A program made the translations under genes and the position numbers. 64,000 nucleotides of DNA, taken from Gonocerus acuteangulatus (taxonomy: Eukaryota > Arthropoda > Insecta > Hemiptera > Coreidae). The notes under the pieces are model-generated. The model ran no database searches. It saw only the letters and a program-made list of their open reading frames with translations, and had not been told where the DNA came from. The DNA is taken from assembly GCA_946811695.1 (NCBI GenBank), contig OX328125.1, forward strand, positions 106,680,470 through 106,744,469, given 5' to 3'. This document shows positions 34,596 through 44,273 of the stretch, piece after piece (the stretch's first letter is position 1; each line of letters opens with the position of its first letter).

Positions 34596-35924
34596 GGTGC
34601 TTCAAAAAAATATATACACACTTTGAACTTCCATAGAAAATTTATTTACCGTTCTACAAAGTTAAATTTCAGGAAATTAGAAAGCTGAAAGTCCAATGTA
34701 AATGAAACATAAATAACAAATGTTAATACTGTTCAAATTGGTGACCTGCAGCATCAATACAATTCTGAGTAGGAGTCACCACCGATTCTGTACATCGTAT
34801 CAAAACGTCCAATGAGATTTCTCTACACACGGCTTGAATCTCATTCCAAAGAATGTCTAGGTTACGTGGTTTACGTTTGTACACCTCATTTTTTACTGTG
34901 CCCCATAAGAATAAATCCAGTGGTGTAAGGTCTGGGGAGCGTGCTCCCCTCGATTGGCCCCCTGCGTCCTATCCACTGGCCCGGCAAATTTTGATCCAGG
35001 TAAGCTCGTACGTACCTGTGATAGTGCGGCGGGGCACCATCTTGTTGAAAATAAAACATATCATTACCGTATAATGCACGAATGGCAGGAAATATGGAAT
35101 CAGCAAGCATTGTTAGGTAATTAATACCAGTTACAGTGCCTTCAAATCGAAAAGGTCCAATGAGTCCCCTTGAAGACAAACCGCACCACACATTTACACC
35201 AGGCAAATTTACAGCTTTTTCAATTGTAATGTGAGGATTTTCTTCACCCCAGTAAACACAATTGTGCCTATTGACAGTTCCATTAAGTTTGAATTGGGCT
35301 TCATCCGACCAAATGATGCTACCCATAAATCCCGGTTCACGTATCACCATCTCCTGAACCCATTCACAAAATTGTAACCTTCGATCTGGATCGTCGTCAC
35401 TTAGCTGTTGCACCAGCCTTGGAATGTAAACACGATACTTGCGTCTCTTCAGAATGCGTAGCACGCTGCTAGCACTTACATCACTTTCACGTGCCCCTTG
35501 CCTTGTAGATTTGTTAGGAGAGCGTTGAAACAGTTCCAAGACTGCCGTTGATGACTCATCACTTGTAGCTGTTCGAAGTCGACCTGAATGACCTTTATGC
35601 ACATCACACACTGTTCCATGAACTTCGAATTTGTCTCGTATGCGTGTAATTGTTAATCTTGAAGGTGGTTCTGTATCATACTCCCTTCTCCACTGTCTTT
35701 GAACTTCATTTACATTCTCAAACTTCCAAGTCCACTTAATAACCTGCTTACGTTCTTCAAAACTCAAACGTACGTCCGCCATGCTGATATTACAACTTCC
35801 AACTGACAATATAACATAGAGGGACGACTATGCTGCCACCTGGCGAAGAAATATAACATTAGCCTTGTAGAGTGGGAAAACTACGATAGTTTAAAGTGTG
35901 TATACATTTTTTTGAAGCACCCAG
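34591..35924 (-). mobile_element. Mariner/Tc1-type transposon
   Basis: The ends GGGTGCTTCAAAAAAATATA (left) and GGGTGCTTCAAAAAAATGTA (reverse complement of the right), both followed by TACACACTTT, form inverted repeats of about 30 bp with few mismatches. TA repeats flank both sides, as expected for TA-targeting. Size is 1334 bp with one transposase frame on the minus strand. Confidence 0.85.
34727..35809 (-). pseudogene. Mariner/Tc1-superfamily transposase with one frameshift
   Basis: The frame opens with MSVGSCNISM. Residues about 15-80 form a helix-turn-helix region (SFEERKQVIKWTWKF, SRLTITRIRDKF). Catalytic aspartates are D169 in IIWSDEAQFK and D257 in FQQDGAPPHYH. A frameshift near residue 287 (about 34950) moves the rest into another frame, where ARSPDLTPLDLFLWGTVKNE supplies the third acidic residue and the protein ends AAGHQFEQY near 34727. 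Spacing from the second D to the third is about 40 residues, suggesting a DD41D-like mariner relative. It is inactive as read, but only one lesion is obvious. Confidence 0.8.
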
Positions 35925-36069
35925 TATATATATAAATTTGAACCACCGTTATTTTCGGTCTCTAGGGGTTCTAAAACGCAAAATTTTCTGGTCAGCACTT
36001 CCGGATTGTTTCATGAGGTCAGCCCTATAAGCGGGGTTCCTCCCTATGGAGGGAGGGAGGAACCGCGCT
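35925..36069 (+). mobile_element. Helentron-2 3' end
   Basis: AAATTTGAACCACCGTTATT, the TCTCTAGGGGTTCTAAAACG block, CACTTCCGGATTGTTTCATG, and the terminal hairpin ending CCGCGCT before AAAAA. The 5' part of this copy is missing left of the (TA)n. Confidence 0.75.
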
Positions 36070-36265
36070 AAAAAGCCTATAATAACGAAAAATGTCTTCT
36101 ACATTTACCCTGGTCTACTAGGCGTCCAGAGGACCCACCATTTTATAATAAAATGTTTAAAATATTCCCTACACACCAAATGCCTATGTGCGCCCAGCCC
36201 CCCCCCCCCCCAGAAAGTATTTTCTATATAATGCCCTGTCTAATGAATTGATTATCCTGTTGCAG

Positions 36266-36367
36266 GTGAGATGACAGTGATGTATCTCTTCACAAGATTC
36301 AGGTTCAACTGGAACGAAGTGGACTACAGTATCTTCCACACTTACAGCATGATAACGAATCTTATTG
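36266..36367 (+). CDS. SLC46-like MFS transporter, internal exon (first seen in window)
   Basis: Exon of 102 bp between TTGCAG and GTAAAC. It starts with two codon bases and ends with one, and encodes GEMTVMYLFTRFRFNW then NEVDYSIFHTYSMITNLIG. This continues in frame through four further exons with matching phases. The joined 3' half follows the insect solute carrier 46 / proton-coupled folate transporter-like pattern (EMxVLYLFTRxxFNW, then SVGVFSH, then NGTSFIAMRSIASKLVPPDE, then GLAEA). Such proteins are plasma-membrane or lysosomal 12-helix carriers; the substrate cannot be told here. Exons for the N-terminal half were not found in the window and probably lie to the left beyond it or in unrecognised sequence. 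The upstream intron edge holds the R3 repeat. Confidence 0.85.
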
Positions 36368-36499
36368 GTAAACAAACATCAGTATTATGTTATATCATTT
36401 ATTTTATAATAGTTGAATCGATCCATGCAAAAAGAGCTTCAGTCCAAGATCAGTAGTTTTGAGAAAACTAGACTGAAACCCTTTCTGCAATGAATAATA

Positions 36500-37780
36500 A
36501 AATTAGGAATATGTTTCTTTGGCAACAATCTATTGGATTGAAGTCCTTTTAACATAGAAATGTGAAGTGATCTTTGGATACAAAGAATTAGGAATATGTT
36601 TCTTTGGCAACTATGTATTGGATTGAAGTCCTTTTAACATAGAAATGTGAAGTGACCTTTAGATACAAAGAATTAGGAATATGTTTCTTTGGCAACTATG
36701 TATTGGATTGAAGTCCTTTTAACATAGAAATGTGAAGTGACCTTTAGATACAAAGAATTAGGAATATGTTTCTTTGGCAACTATGTATTGGATTGAAGTC
36801 CTTTTAACATAGAAATGTGAAGTGACCTTTAGATACAAAGAATTAGGAATATGTTTCTTTGGCAACTATGTATTGGATTGAAGTCCTTTTAACATAGAAA
36901 TGTGAAGTCACCTTTAGACACAAAGAATTAGGAATATGTTTCTTTGGCAACTATGTATTGGATTGAAGTCCTTTTAACATAGAAATGTGAAGTCACCTTT
37001 AGACACAAAGAATTAGGAATATGTTTCTTTGGCAACTATGTATTGGATTGAAGTCCTTTTAACATAGAAATGTGAAGTCACCTTTAGATACATAGAATTA
37101 GGAATATGTTTCTTTGGCAACTATGTATTGGATTGAAGTCCTTTTAACATAGAAATGTGAAGTGACCTTTAGATACAAAGAATTAGGAATATGTTTCTTT
37201 GGCAACTATGTATTGGATTGAAGTCCTTTTAACATAGAAATGTGAAGTGACCTTTAGATACAAAGAATTAGGAATATGTTTCTTTGGCAACTATGTATTG
37301 GATTGAAGTCCTTTTAACATAGAAATGTGAAGTGACCTTTAGATACAAAGAATTAGGAATATGTTTCTTTGGCAACTATGTATTGGATTGAAGTCCTTTT
37401 AACATAGAAATGTGAAGTCACCTTTAGACACAAAGAATTAGGAATATGTTTCTTTGGCAACTATGTATTGGATTGAAGTCCTTTTAACATAGAAATGTGA
37501 AGTCACCTTTAGACACAAAGAATTAGGAATATGTTTCTTTGGCAACTATGTATTGGATTGAAGTCCTTTTAACATAGAAATGTGAAGTCACCTTTAGATA
37601 CATAGAATTAGGAATATGTTTCTTTGGCAACTATGTATTGGATTGAAGTCCTTTTAACATAGAAATGTGAAGTCACCTTTAGATACAAAGAATTAGGTCT
37701 ATGTTTCTTTGGCAACTATATATTGGATTGAAGTCCTTTTAACATAGAAATGTGAAGTCACCTCTAGATACAAAGAATTC
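36500..37780. repeat. 85-bp minisatellite, about 15 units, in an intron
   Basis: AATTAGGAATATGTTTCTTT recurs at spacing 85 (36671, 36756, 36841 and on). Unit ends vary: GTGACCTTTAGATACAAAG (G), GTCACCTTTAGACACAAAG (C) and GTCACCTTTAGATACATAG (T). The order G-G-G-C-C-T occurs twice in succession, a 510-bp six-unit higher-order repeat. Confidence 0.95.
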
Positions 37781-37985
37781 ATCACTCATACTAACGAAAA
37801 TATTATCCGAACTCATATTGGGAAAAAATGGACTGAAGTTCTTTTTGCATGGATCGATTCAGTTGCTCCGATTGCCAGTGTCCAGGGACGCCGCATGGGG
37901 GGGGGGGGGGACTGTTGTCCCGGGCCTCGCTAATTGGAAAAAAATTATAGGTTATGAGCTTGAAAAAAAAGATGGATTTTAGAAA

Positions 37986-38118
37986 TTTAATCCGGCATAG
38001 CATATTTTTGTTGGAATAGTTTAGTTAATTTAATCCGGCATAGCATATTTTTGTTGGAATAGTTTAGTTAATTTAATCCGGCATAGCATATTTTTGTTGG
38101 AATAGTTTAGTTAATTTT
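37986..38118. repeat. 43-bp unit, three tandem copies
   Basis: TTTAATCCGGCATAGCATAT starts units with TCCGG at 37991, 38034 and 38077. The copies are nearly identical. Inside the hAT element. Confidence 0.95.
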
Positions 38119-38496
38119 TTATACCTAAGTATAGTTCACATAATTACTATTGAAAACAACCAATGGGTAACTTACTAAATTCTATATTTCTAATATATGA
38201 ACTAACTTTTATATATTGTCAGTCCATAAATTTGTAGCTCCAAGGAGTGCCAATGCACCTTAGACGTAGACAATACGTTAATTTTAAAATGGAGAAGAGG
38301 GGTTAAGGGGCCAATGACGTTATTTGGACAGGGGGCCTGTAATTCCTTTCGGAGGCCCAACCAATGACAAAGTACTAGAATGTCCAGTTTTGTGGACTTG
38401 AAATCCCAAAATGTACAAGCTACTTGTATGATGATTTTGAGAGCATATTACATTTTTTGTAAAACAATACATTGCAGATTAGTATAAATTTATTAG

Positions 38497-38499
<3 letters not shown>

Positions 38500-38555
<56 letters not shown>

Positions 38556-38622
38556 TATATACACTTACACCTAAATATATTTATTTACAAGTATTCCTTA
38601 CATTAAATCTAACCGTACAAAA
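38500..38622. repeat. (TA)n plus LINE-tail segment
   Basis: A TA run (38500-38552) is followed by CTTACACCTAAATATATTTA and more, a 59-base match to 101-159 at the window start. Confidence 0.7.
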
Positions 38623-38919
38623 TATGTGGGAAGGGGAGAGACTTTATCAATATTGGGAGCCCGTGATCAAAAGCTTGTCCTGGGCCCGGCTCTGATGTGG
38701 CGGCCCTGCCAGTGTCATCATTAATACTTCATGTTTTATATGTCTTAATAAATTCAAGCGTGATTTCTATTCTTTTATTGATAGACTTAAGGTTCCACAA
38801 TATTTAAAATCATTTTTAATAAATTGAATATTATGTTAATTTCGAATTTTACTCATTGAACTGACTACTCAAGAAACATTGTTAAGATTTTGGGTCACTA
38901 TTTATTTTAACTCAAAAAA

Positions 38920-39302
38920 GTCCGACTCATATATATGGTTCATATCCATAGTGTCATTAGTAAAGGAATAGAAGCAGTTAATTGGTAGATTTTGATCTTT
39001 CGTGAATATTTAGTTATATAACAAAATCTCTAAGAGAAGGAAGATTTAAGGCACCACAACAGGAAAATAACAGAATCTAAGAGGGAATGACTCCCCGCCT
39101 TCTCAGCAATCACACTTCTCAATATTACCAATACGTTCCTCATTTTCTTACGTTGTTTTACTAAAATACTCATTTTACTGTTAAATCAAATTTAAAACGA
39201 AAAGCAACCGATTATAAAGTGAGTTAAACGGGGACAAAAACCCGTTCAAAGGAACAAACCTAAACCATTCGAAGTTTTAATGACTTATTTCTCCGATTGA
39301 GG
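38920..39302 (+). mobile_element. Helentron-2-like element, 5' portion
   Basis: It starts GTCCGACTCATATATATGGT after an A-run. AAAGGAATAGAAGCAGTTA, CCGCCTTCTCAGC, ACTGTTAAATCAAATTTAAA and GACTTATTTCTCCGATTGAG follow. Cut off at about 39302. Confidence 0.6.
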
Positions 39303-39956
39303 GACGGTAGGTACTATCAGAGACTGATACCAAACTCACATCCTGGGAACGGTTACTTGATTTTCACTCTTCCTATCCTTGCCACCACAAAGTTAACTAT
39401 TAATTAAGAAATCTTCTTAGTAGAGTCCTCTCCACCAGCGACATATTGACACGCTACAAATCCCCCCAACCTCATAAAGGCTCTTGTAAGGTCTTTTTTC
39501 TGTCTGGGTAACCTTCCATTGCCACCTTTTCCTGTCATAAAACCTCTTGATCTCCCCCCACCCCTTCTTGGTGTTTAGTTACATATACCCTGAAAGAATG
39601 CAGCTTCTTTCTGGGATTTCACCGTGGTCACTTAACTACTAACTTTGGTCTTTCTCTACGCACCCAAATTGGTATGTGGTATCTTAGTTATTATTAAGAA
39701 TTAAAAATATTATTACTGCCTGTTCGTTTGTATTTATTTCATTTTAAATGTTTATGTTTTTGATTATCTGTCTATGTTCTGAACGAAGTTCTTGGAAAAA
39801 AAAAATTGTTTACTTACCTGTTTATAATGATCTGTTACTTATTGGGATTATCAGCAAAATGTTCGAATAAGTGATTTGTATTTGTAGATCTACCATATTT
39901 CTTTATTGGTTTAACTATTCCGTTTATTAATTCTGCATTTGTGTTTTGTCTTTTAG
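39303..39956. other. Intronic stretch without recognised element
   Basis: No coding signal recognised. The sequence next to the hammerhead-like motif may belong to a Penelope-like element, but no reverse transcriptase or GIY-YIG domain is visible. Confidence 0.4.
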
Positions 39957-39990
39957 CTGACGAAGGCTACCAAAGTTTAGCCGAAACGTC
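39957..39990 (+). ncRNA. Hammerhead ribozyme-like core (Penelope-type)
   Basis: CTGACGA, a stem GGCTA/TAGCC with an 8-base loop, then GAAACGTC. This matches the order of a type I hammerhead (CUGANGA, stem II, GAAA, short stem III, GUC). A second occurrence at 61675-61707 keeps the core but has a different stem II. Stem I is weak here (AG before, CT after). Activity is inferred only. Confidence 0.5.
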
Positions 39991-40056
39991 CTTAATACAG
40001 ATTTTAACAAAAATCGTATGGATTTCTAGCGGAATCTCAACTATTTCTTGACTGCT

Positions 40057-40195
40057 GTATATAAATTTAACTGGGGTTATTTTGAGTGTACTAGGTAGGA
40101 TCGATGAAGATTTGAAGATGTTTTTCAAAAATTCATTCATGAGTCCAACCTCTATTTATGATAGCTACTCTTCTTCGGAAAGTGATAAAAGACCC
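40057..40195 (+). mobile_element. Helentron-1 3' end, degenerate
   Basis: TATAAATTTAACTGGGGTTA, ACTAGGTAGGATCGATGAAG, TTTTTCAAAAATTCATTCAT, then a worn hairpin and GAAAGTGATAAAAG. It follows the family's 3' end closely but lacks the core. Confidence 0.65.
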
Positions 40196-40330
40196 GCGAT
40201 ATGGAAACAGTACTTAGCTTAATACTCGTTCCAGGTCGTCCACACCCTGAGGCAGGGGAACTTAATGGTGGACAGGTTGTTGCGCGACCTCCTTGTACAC
40301 GCGATACACGTGAAGAAACTTTAGCGAGAT

Positions 40331-40520
40331 TTTTTTTTTTGCGTTTAACGGCGTATCAACAATATGGCTATTAACGCCGGGCTGTTTACAGGTTACCACC
40401 CTTTTTTAATGCCAACGGCACGTGGTCGGTCACCCATTCAGGTACTTGTCACGCCCGACGTTGCTTAACTTCGGTGATTAATGGGAACCGGTGCATTCAA
40501 CGTGGCTACGGCCGTTGGCG
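40331..40520 (-). mobile_element. 5S rRNA-derived SINE (SINE3 type), near-complete
   Basis: On the minus strand 40519-40411 reads like a 5S rRNA gene from GCCAACGG at the start, through CACCGAAGTTAAGCAACG and TCGGGCG, to a GCCGTTGGCAT end. A non-5S body and an A tail (T-run at 40331-40340) follow. CTTTAGCGAGAT flanks at 40319-40330 and 40521-40532, extended by T's, a target duplication of at least 12 bp. It is therefore a retroposon and not a 5S gene. Located in the transporter intron. Confidence 0.85.
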
Positions 40521-40539
40521 CTTTAGCGAGATTTTTTTC

Positions 40540-41500
40540 AAAATTGGATCTTAGCGGAGGACGATGTCAAAAGTCTATCTGGAGGTGACAGACCACCAGA
40601 TTATTGGAATTCCATGTTATCTTTGTCCGGCACAGACGAACGTAGTATCTGGAAAACGTAACGGCATCTGGAAAACGTAGTATATGGCGCACAATGGGCA
40701 AAAATCGGAAACAATTCAATATCTCGAGAAAGGATTAACCTAGAAACCTGGGTGTTATAAGTGTTGTCCATATCACCATTTTTAATATGGTATGATACGG
40801 GTAGAAAATTTTGGGCTGGTTATTTAAATGGAAAATGGACTGTTAATGAAAATACATTGAGAGATTGAAATATGTAATTAATGAGCCCAAGATAAAGAGT
40901 GGGAGGAAAATTTGCCAAAATCAGAAACATGGGAATGTTAGTGGATTCATAAATTTTGAAGTTGTGAATTCATCTGATTGAGAAATAATGATGAGCTGCT
41001 GAAGTTGGTGAGGTTATGATGAACTTATGGAGATTCATGGAATGTAATTAAAAAGGTCAGCCAAATCCTTTTCACCTCCAATGCCTGGTGGTTTGAGTTT
41101 ACTACTCGGCCATTGTGTAATATTTAAAAAAGCCGGCGAAAAAAGGGCTTTATACACTCAGTCAGCGCGGAAAGTTTTTCAGTCTCGTGGCCGACTTGCC
41201 CGGGGTAGGTTGAAGTAAAATATACCTTTAGGGTAGGCAATCCTAAACTCTGGGTGGGGGGGGGGGGGGGGTTCAACTGTTTTTTTGGAAGTTTTGAAAT
41301 AAATTGTAGAGCTAATGGAAAAATGAAAGCCTATTGGGCGTTAAATTTTTTTTGAGATTTTCGGACTAGGTTGAACTCATCAAAATAAAATGCAACACGT
41401 ATTTTGTTGCAAGAAGAGAGGTTGTTAGGATAGTTTATTTTTTTTACAATGTTAAGTGTCAGTAGTAAAGATAGAGATGACATGTCGACAGCGCGTAAAT
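40540..41500. other. Intronic stretch without recognised gene
   Basis: It includes a G18 run near 41256-41272 and AT-rich sequence. No family recognised. Confidence 0.4.
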
Positions 41501-41513
41501 AGTGGATAATTGG

Positions 41514-41686
41514 CACTTAAGTAATCGAGATTTTAGTGCTCATCCCATAAATCAAGTGCGACAAAATTTGGGAGAACATCACCATATTTTTTTGCAACTG
41601 AATGAATACCCAGACATATTTCAGGAATACATGACGATGACTCCTGAAACATTTTTATACATTTGCGACAACATATCACCATAAGC
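41514..41686 (+). pseudogene. PIF/Harbinger transposase N-terminal fragment
   Basis: RDFSAHPINQVRQNLGEHHH then QLNEYPDIFQEYMTMTPETF and LYICDNISP. This corresponds to the GE(F/Y)HHL...D...F..YFRM(S/T)xE(T/S)F..IL segment that precedes the DDE domain in PIF/Harbinger transposases. The catalytic domain is not seen after the stop at about 41682. Confidence 0.55.
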
Positions 41687-42056
41687 TTACCAGTACTATG
41701 CAGTTCAGCTGCTCCAGCCTTCCAGTCTTTCTCATACAAATGACGGTTTTAGAGGTTTTTATGCCATTTGTCCGACAGTGGAAAATCGAGAAGTGAGAAT
41801 TAAGTGGTCGATAATTAAATCTTCTTTCATTTCACTACCGTTAATAGTTATTCACAATCCCAAAACACTAATCTCAAATTTTCTAGAGTGAAAATACTAC
41901 ACAAACGACCACACGTACAGCAGAGGGTGGAATGGGATAGTAGTGGACTTGAAAGGACCAATCAAGGAGAAGCCATGTCATAGACCGCTCGAAAAGACAA
42001 ACAATTTTGTCTTCAAAAGCGGGCGGGCGGGACCTCTAGGAGGCCTGCGCGGTTCA

Positions 42057-42324
42057 CCTCTACCTCTACACTATGCGAGCCCCCATTACAAACAATGTGT
42101 TTGTGTTACATAGAGGTACCTCTACCTCTACCTCTTCACTATGCGAGCCCCCATTACAAACAATGTGTTTGTGTTACATAGAGGTACCTACTTCTACCTC
42201 TATGTAACACAAACACATTGTTTGTAATGGGGGCTCGCATAGTGAAGAGGTAGAGGTAGAGGTACCTCTTTGTAACACAAACACATTGTTTGTAATGGGG
42301 GCTCGGATAGTGAAGAGGTAGAGG
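42057..42324. repeat. 130-bp palindrome (two inverted duplicated units)
   Basis: Bases 42057-42186 pair with 42195-42324 over 130 bp with about three mismatches and an 8-base loop CCTACTTC. Each arm holds two copies of a roughly 63-bp unit (TCACTATGCGAGCCCCCATT, ACAAACAATGTGTTTGTGTT, ACATAGAGGTACCTC). It lies directly downstream of the Copia gag relic. Confidence 0.95.
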
Positions 42325-42329
42325 TACTT

Positions 42330-42813
42330 CTACCATGGTTTCCAAAGCAGTAACTATATTCTCATTGGATTTTGGCATTGATAATAGCACGTAGTTAACC
42401 TTTTCCTCTTCACTGTCCGCGTCTGTCAGTTGTGAAAATAGCCTTTCCATATTCACGAAATGATTCGCTTTCATCATATTTTAATCCACTTATTTGTCTT
42501 CTCAAAAACAACTTCGACCGCGTCCCCTTCTTTTTGAAGTTTTTTTTTCTAAATTCTTCAGCATCTCATAGGCCGAATTCTGTTCCTTAAGATATTCCAA
42601 ATGACTATCAGCAGTGGCAGCTATAATAATAATCGCCTGAGCTTTTGCTTCTTGCGACAGTTTTCTTTCCTTATCTATTTTATCCTTAGAAAAATTTTCT
42701 TGTTCAATGGCTTCAAGGACACAGCTATCTCTCAAGACACTATTTAGACGGAATTCCCACGTACCAAAATTCTCTCCCGCGAAAGGCACAATATTATATT
42801 TCTCCCGAGACAT
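42330..42813 (-). pseudogene. Ty1/Copia-type gag, two frames
   Basis: The minus strand starts MSREKYNIVPFAGENFGTWE with the G-NF-W-F pattern of Copia gag, then AQAIIIIAATADSHLEYLKE and YEMLKNLEKK (42813-42502). After a deletion or frameshift, HFVNMERLFSQLTDADSEEE, KVNYVLLSMPKSNENIVTAL and ETM follow (42477-42340). The zinc knuckle, protease and pol are absent, and the region ends at the palindrome. The start codon directly follows a primer binding site. Confidence 0.75.
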
Positions 42814-42814
42814 C

Positions 42815-42828
42815 CTGGGCCCATAACC
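42815..42828 (-). promoter_or_regulatory. Copia primer binding site (initiator tRNA-Met half-molecule type)
   Basis: On the minus strand GGTTATGGGCCCAG is complementary to the anticodon arm of eukaryotic initiator tRNA-Met (CTGGGCCCATAACC), the priming mode known for Drosophila copia. CA precedes it, as expected for an LTR end, and the gag ATG (42813-42811) starts one base after it. The 5' LTR should extend rightwards on the plus strand. A possible TGTTG...CAACA LTR of about 74 bp (42829-42902) is unusually short, so its limits are uncertain. Confidence 0.7.
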
Positions 42829-42902
42829 TGTTGATTTAATAAATGGGAGAAATAAAATAAGCCATCATATGGAACACCTCATATATTAGGAGCGCTTACA
42901 AC

Positions 42903-43190
42903 ACAACTCCCTAGGGAAGGACTAAAGGATTGGGCATGTTCACTACAAAGAGGTCCAATGCCCAACAGGATGCAATGAGGAATGAACATTGAATATCAAC
43001 AACTTCCAAAAAGAAGTCTTGGATTTTTCTTTGTATTTCAAAATCATATGAACAAATTATTGCCTAAGTTTGTGAATCCTTGTGAAATATGGCATTTAAT
43101 TTGACATAAATAATATTAGAGAACTAAAAAGTAAACTAATAGCATACCTGGACGTCAGGAAAACTGAATAAATCAATAATTACATAGAGT
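42903..43190. other. Intronic stretch, nothing recognised
   Basis: No coding or repeat signal beyond low-complexity AT-rich sequence. Confidence 0.4.
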
Positions 43191-43283
43191 ACATGGAAAA
43201 AAGAGCGTACCTTGACATACTAAAACTTTTTAAATCGACAATCCTGTCCAGAGTAACAAAACATAAACTAGCTGACGAGAAGG

Positions 43284-43287
<4 letters not shown>

Positions 43288-43334
<47 letters not shown>
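43288..43334. repeat. (TA)n microsatellite
   Basis: Pure TA run of about 23 copies directly before a LINE tail fragment. Confidence 0.95.
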
Positions 43335-43336
<2 letters not shown>

Positions 43337-43477
43337 CGGAAAAGGGGAAGACCGAGGAAAAGTGCTGTAGAAGAGGATTGGAAGCGGATAGGAGAGGTAA
43401 ATTGGAGAGAAAGAATGAGGTATAGGGAGGATTCGAGGAAGATGATGAAGGAGGCCAAGGCCCACCTCAGACAGTAG
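43335..43477 (+). pseudogene. LINE ORF2 C-terminal fragment
   Basis: FRKRGRPRKSAVEEDWKRIG then EVNWRERMRYREDSRKMMKE and AKAHLRQ stop. The RGRP-K ... W.R...DR..W......AK pattern ends many arthropod endonuclease/reverse transcriptase LINEs. Only about 46 residues are present. Confidence 0.55.
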
Positions 43478-43579
43478 AGCCCGTCAGTAAGTATATGGAA
43501 AACATTTTTTTTATTTCTAAAAAATTGGCCTAATATTAGTTAAATTTATGTTATAAATTCTATATTGTGCAATTTGCAG

Positions 43580-43717
43580 GAACAACAATTTCTGTAGGTG
43601 TGTTCAGCCATATGCTCAAGATGGACGATGCTTTGATTGGAGTTATTTCCTGTATGAGCAAAATCCTAGCAGGGTTTCTTTTCGCATTTGCAACGAAAAC
43701 ATGGATCATATACTTAG
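43580..43717 (+). CDS. SLC46-like MFS transporter, exon with helices
   Basis: Exon of 138 bp between TTTGCAG and GTACCG, phase 1 to phase 1. It encodes GTTISVGVFSHMLKMDDALI, GVISCMSKILAGFLFAFATK and TWIIYL. The hydrophobic stretches fit two transmembrane helices with a charged KMDDAL link, a conserved feature of the SLC46 C-terminal half. It joins the exon at 36367 across a 7.2-kb intron. Confidence 0.85.
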
Positions 43718-44189
43718 GTACCGACACTTTTTTATTATTAACAAGTAAGAATACTATTTTAACATGTCTACACTCAAATATTTTAACACGTAAAATTTGA
43801 TCATTAGAAGCTATAAATGTATTAATCAAACCCAATTCTGCAACTTGGGCAAATAAAAGTTAATATATTTAATTAATAAGGTTACTAAGAAATATGATTT
43901 GCATCAAAATTACAGTAAGAAGCTTCTTAAACATATTTTATTTTAAATTTATTAATTATGTTAAAATAATCATAAAACAAAGCAGTATAGAAAAATACTT
44001 TGTACATTTATCCCTACTGACTGCTTCACATGTGAGTAGGCATCCACCTACCTTCTGCGACTCTTCACCTCTATGTAGGCTCTTAATGTTTGACAGAACA
44101 ATATTTGTAGTTGTTGAGATACCATCACTTACATACAACACCATACTGATATTCTCTTTGTATGTTATGATCCTGATCATTTGTTGCAG

Positions 44190-44273
44190 CTCCATTGGTT
44201 GACATGGCGAATGGGACTTCATTTATTGCAATGAGGTCAATCGCATCAAAACTTGTCCCTCCGGATGAACTGG
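44190..44273 (+). CDS. SLC46-like MFS transporter, exon
   Basis: Exon of 84 bp between GTTGCAG and GTAAGC, phase 1 to phase 1. It encodes APLVDMANGTSFIAMRSIAS then KLVPPDELG. The NGTSFIAMRSIASKLV segment is a hallmark of the family. The 472-bp upstream intron has no recognised repeat. Confidence 0.85.

Larger units (their letters stand above)
34420..36233 (+). mobile_element. Dispersed repeat R3 with 14-bp target duplication, carrying nested elements
   Basis: CCCTGTCTAATGAA occurs at 34406-34419 and 36234-36247. The left part (CATGGGCGTATATAAGGG plus a G9 run) and right part (AATGTCTTCTACATTTACCC, C14 run, TTTTCTATATAATG) match the intact copy at 15561-15805. A Helentron-2 end with (TA)n and a mariner-like element separate them. 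The right edge lies 32 bases before the exon at 36266. Confidence 0.6.
37883..38708. mobile_element. Non-autonomous hAT element with perfect 8-bp duplication
   Basis: The left end CAGGGACGCCGCAT and right end (reverse complement CAGGGCCGCCACAT) are inverted repeats with two mismatches. CCAGTGTC lies directly outside both ends (37875-37882 and 38709-38716). The 826-bp interior contains a G14 run, three 43-bp repeats, a (TA)n tract and a 59-base LINE tail segment. No transposase. Located in the transporter intron. Confidence 0.85.

Noticed and set aside
40411..40519. Functional 5S rRNA gene
   Set aside because: It is fused to a SINE body with poly-A and target duplications, and diverged from typical 5S.
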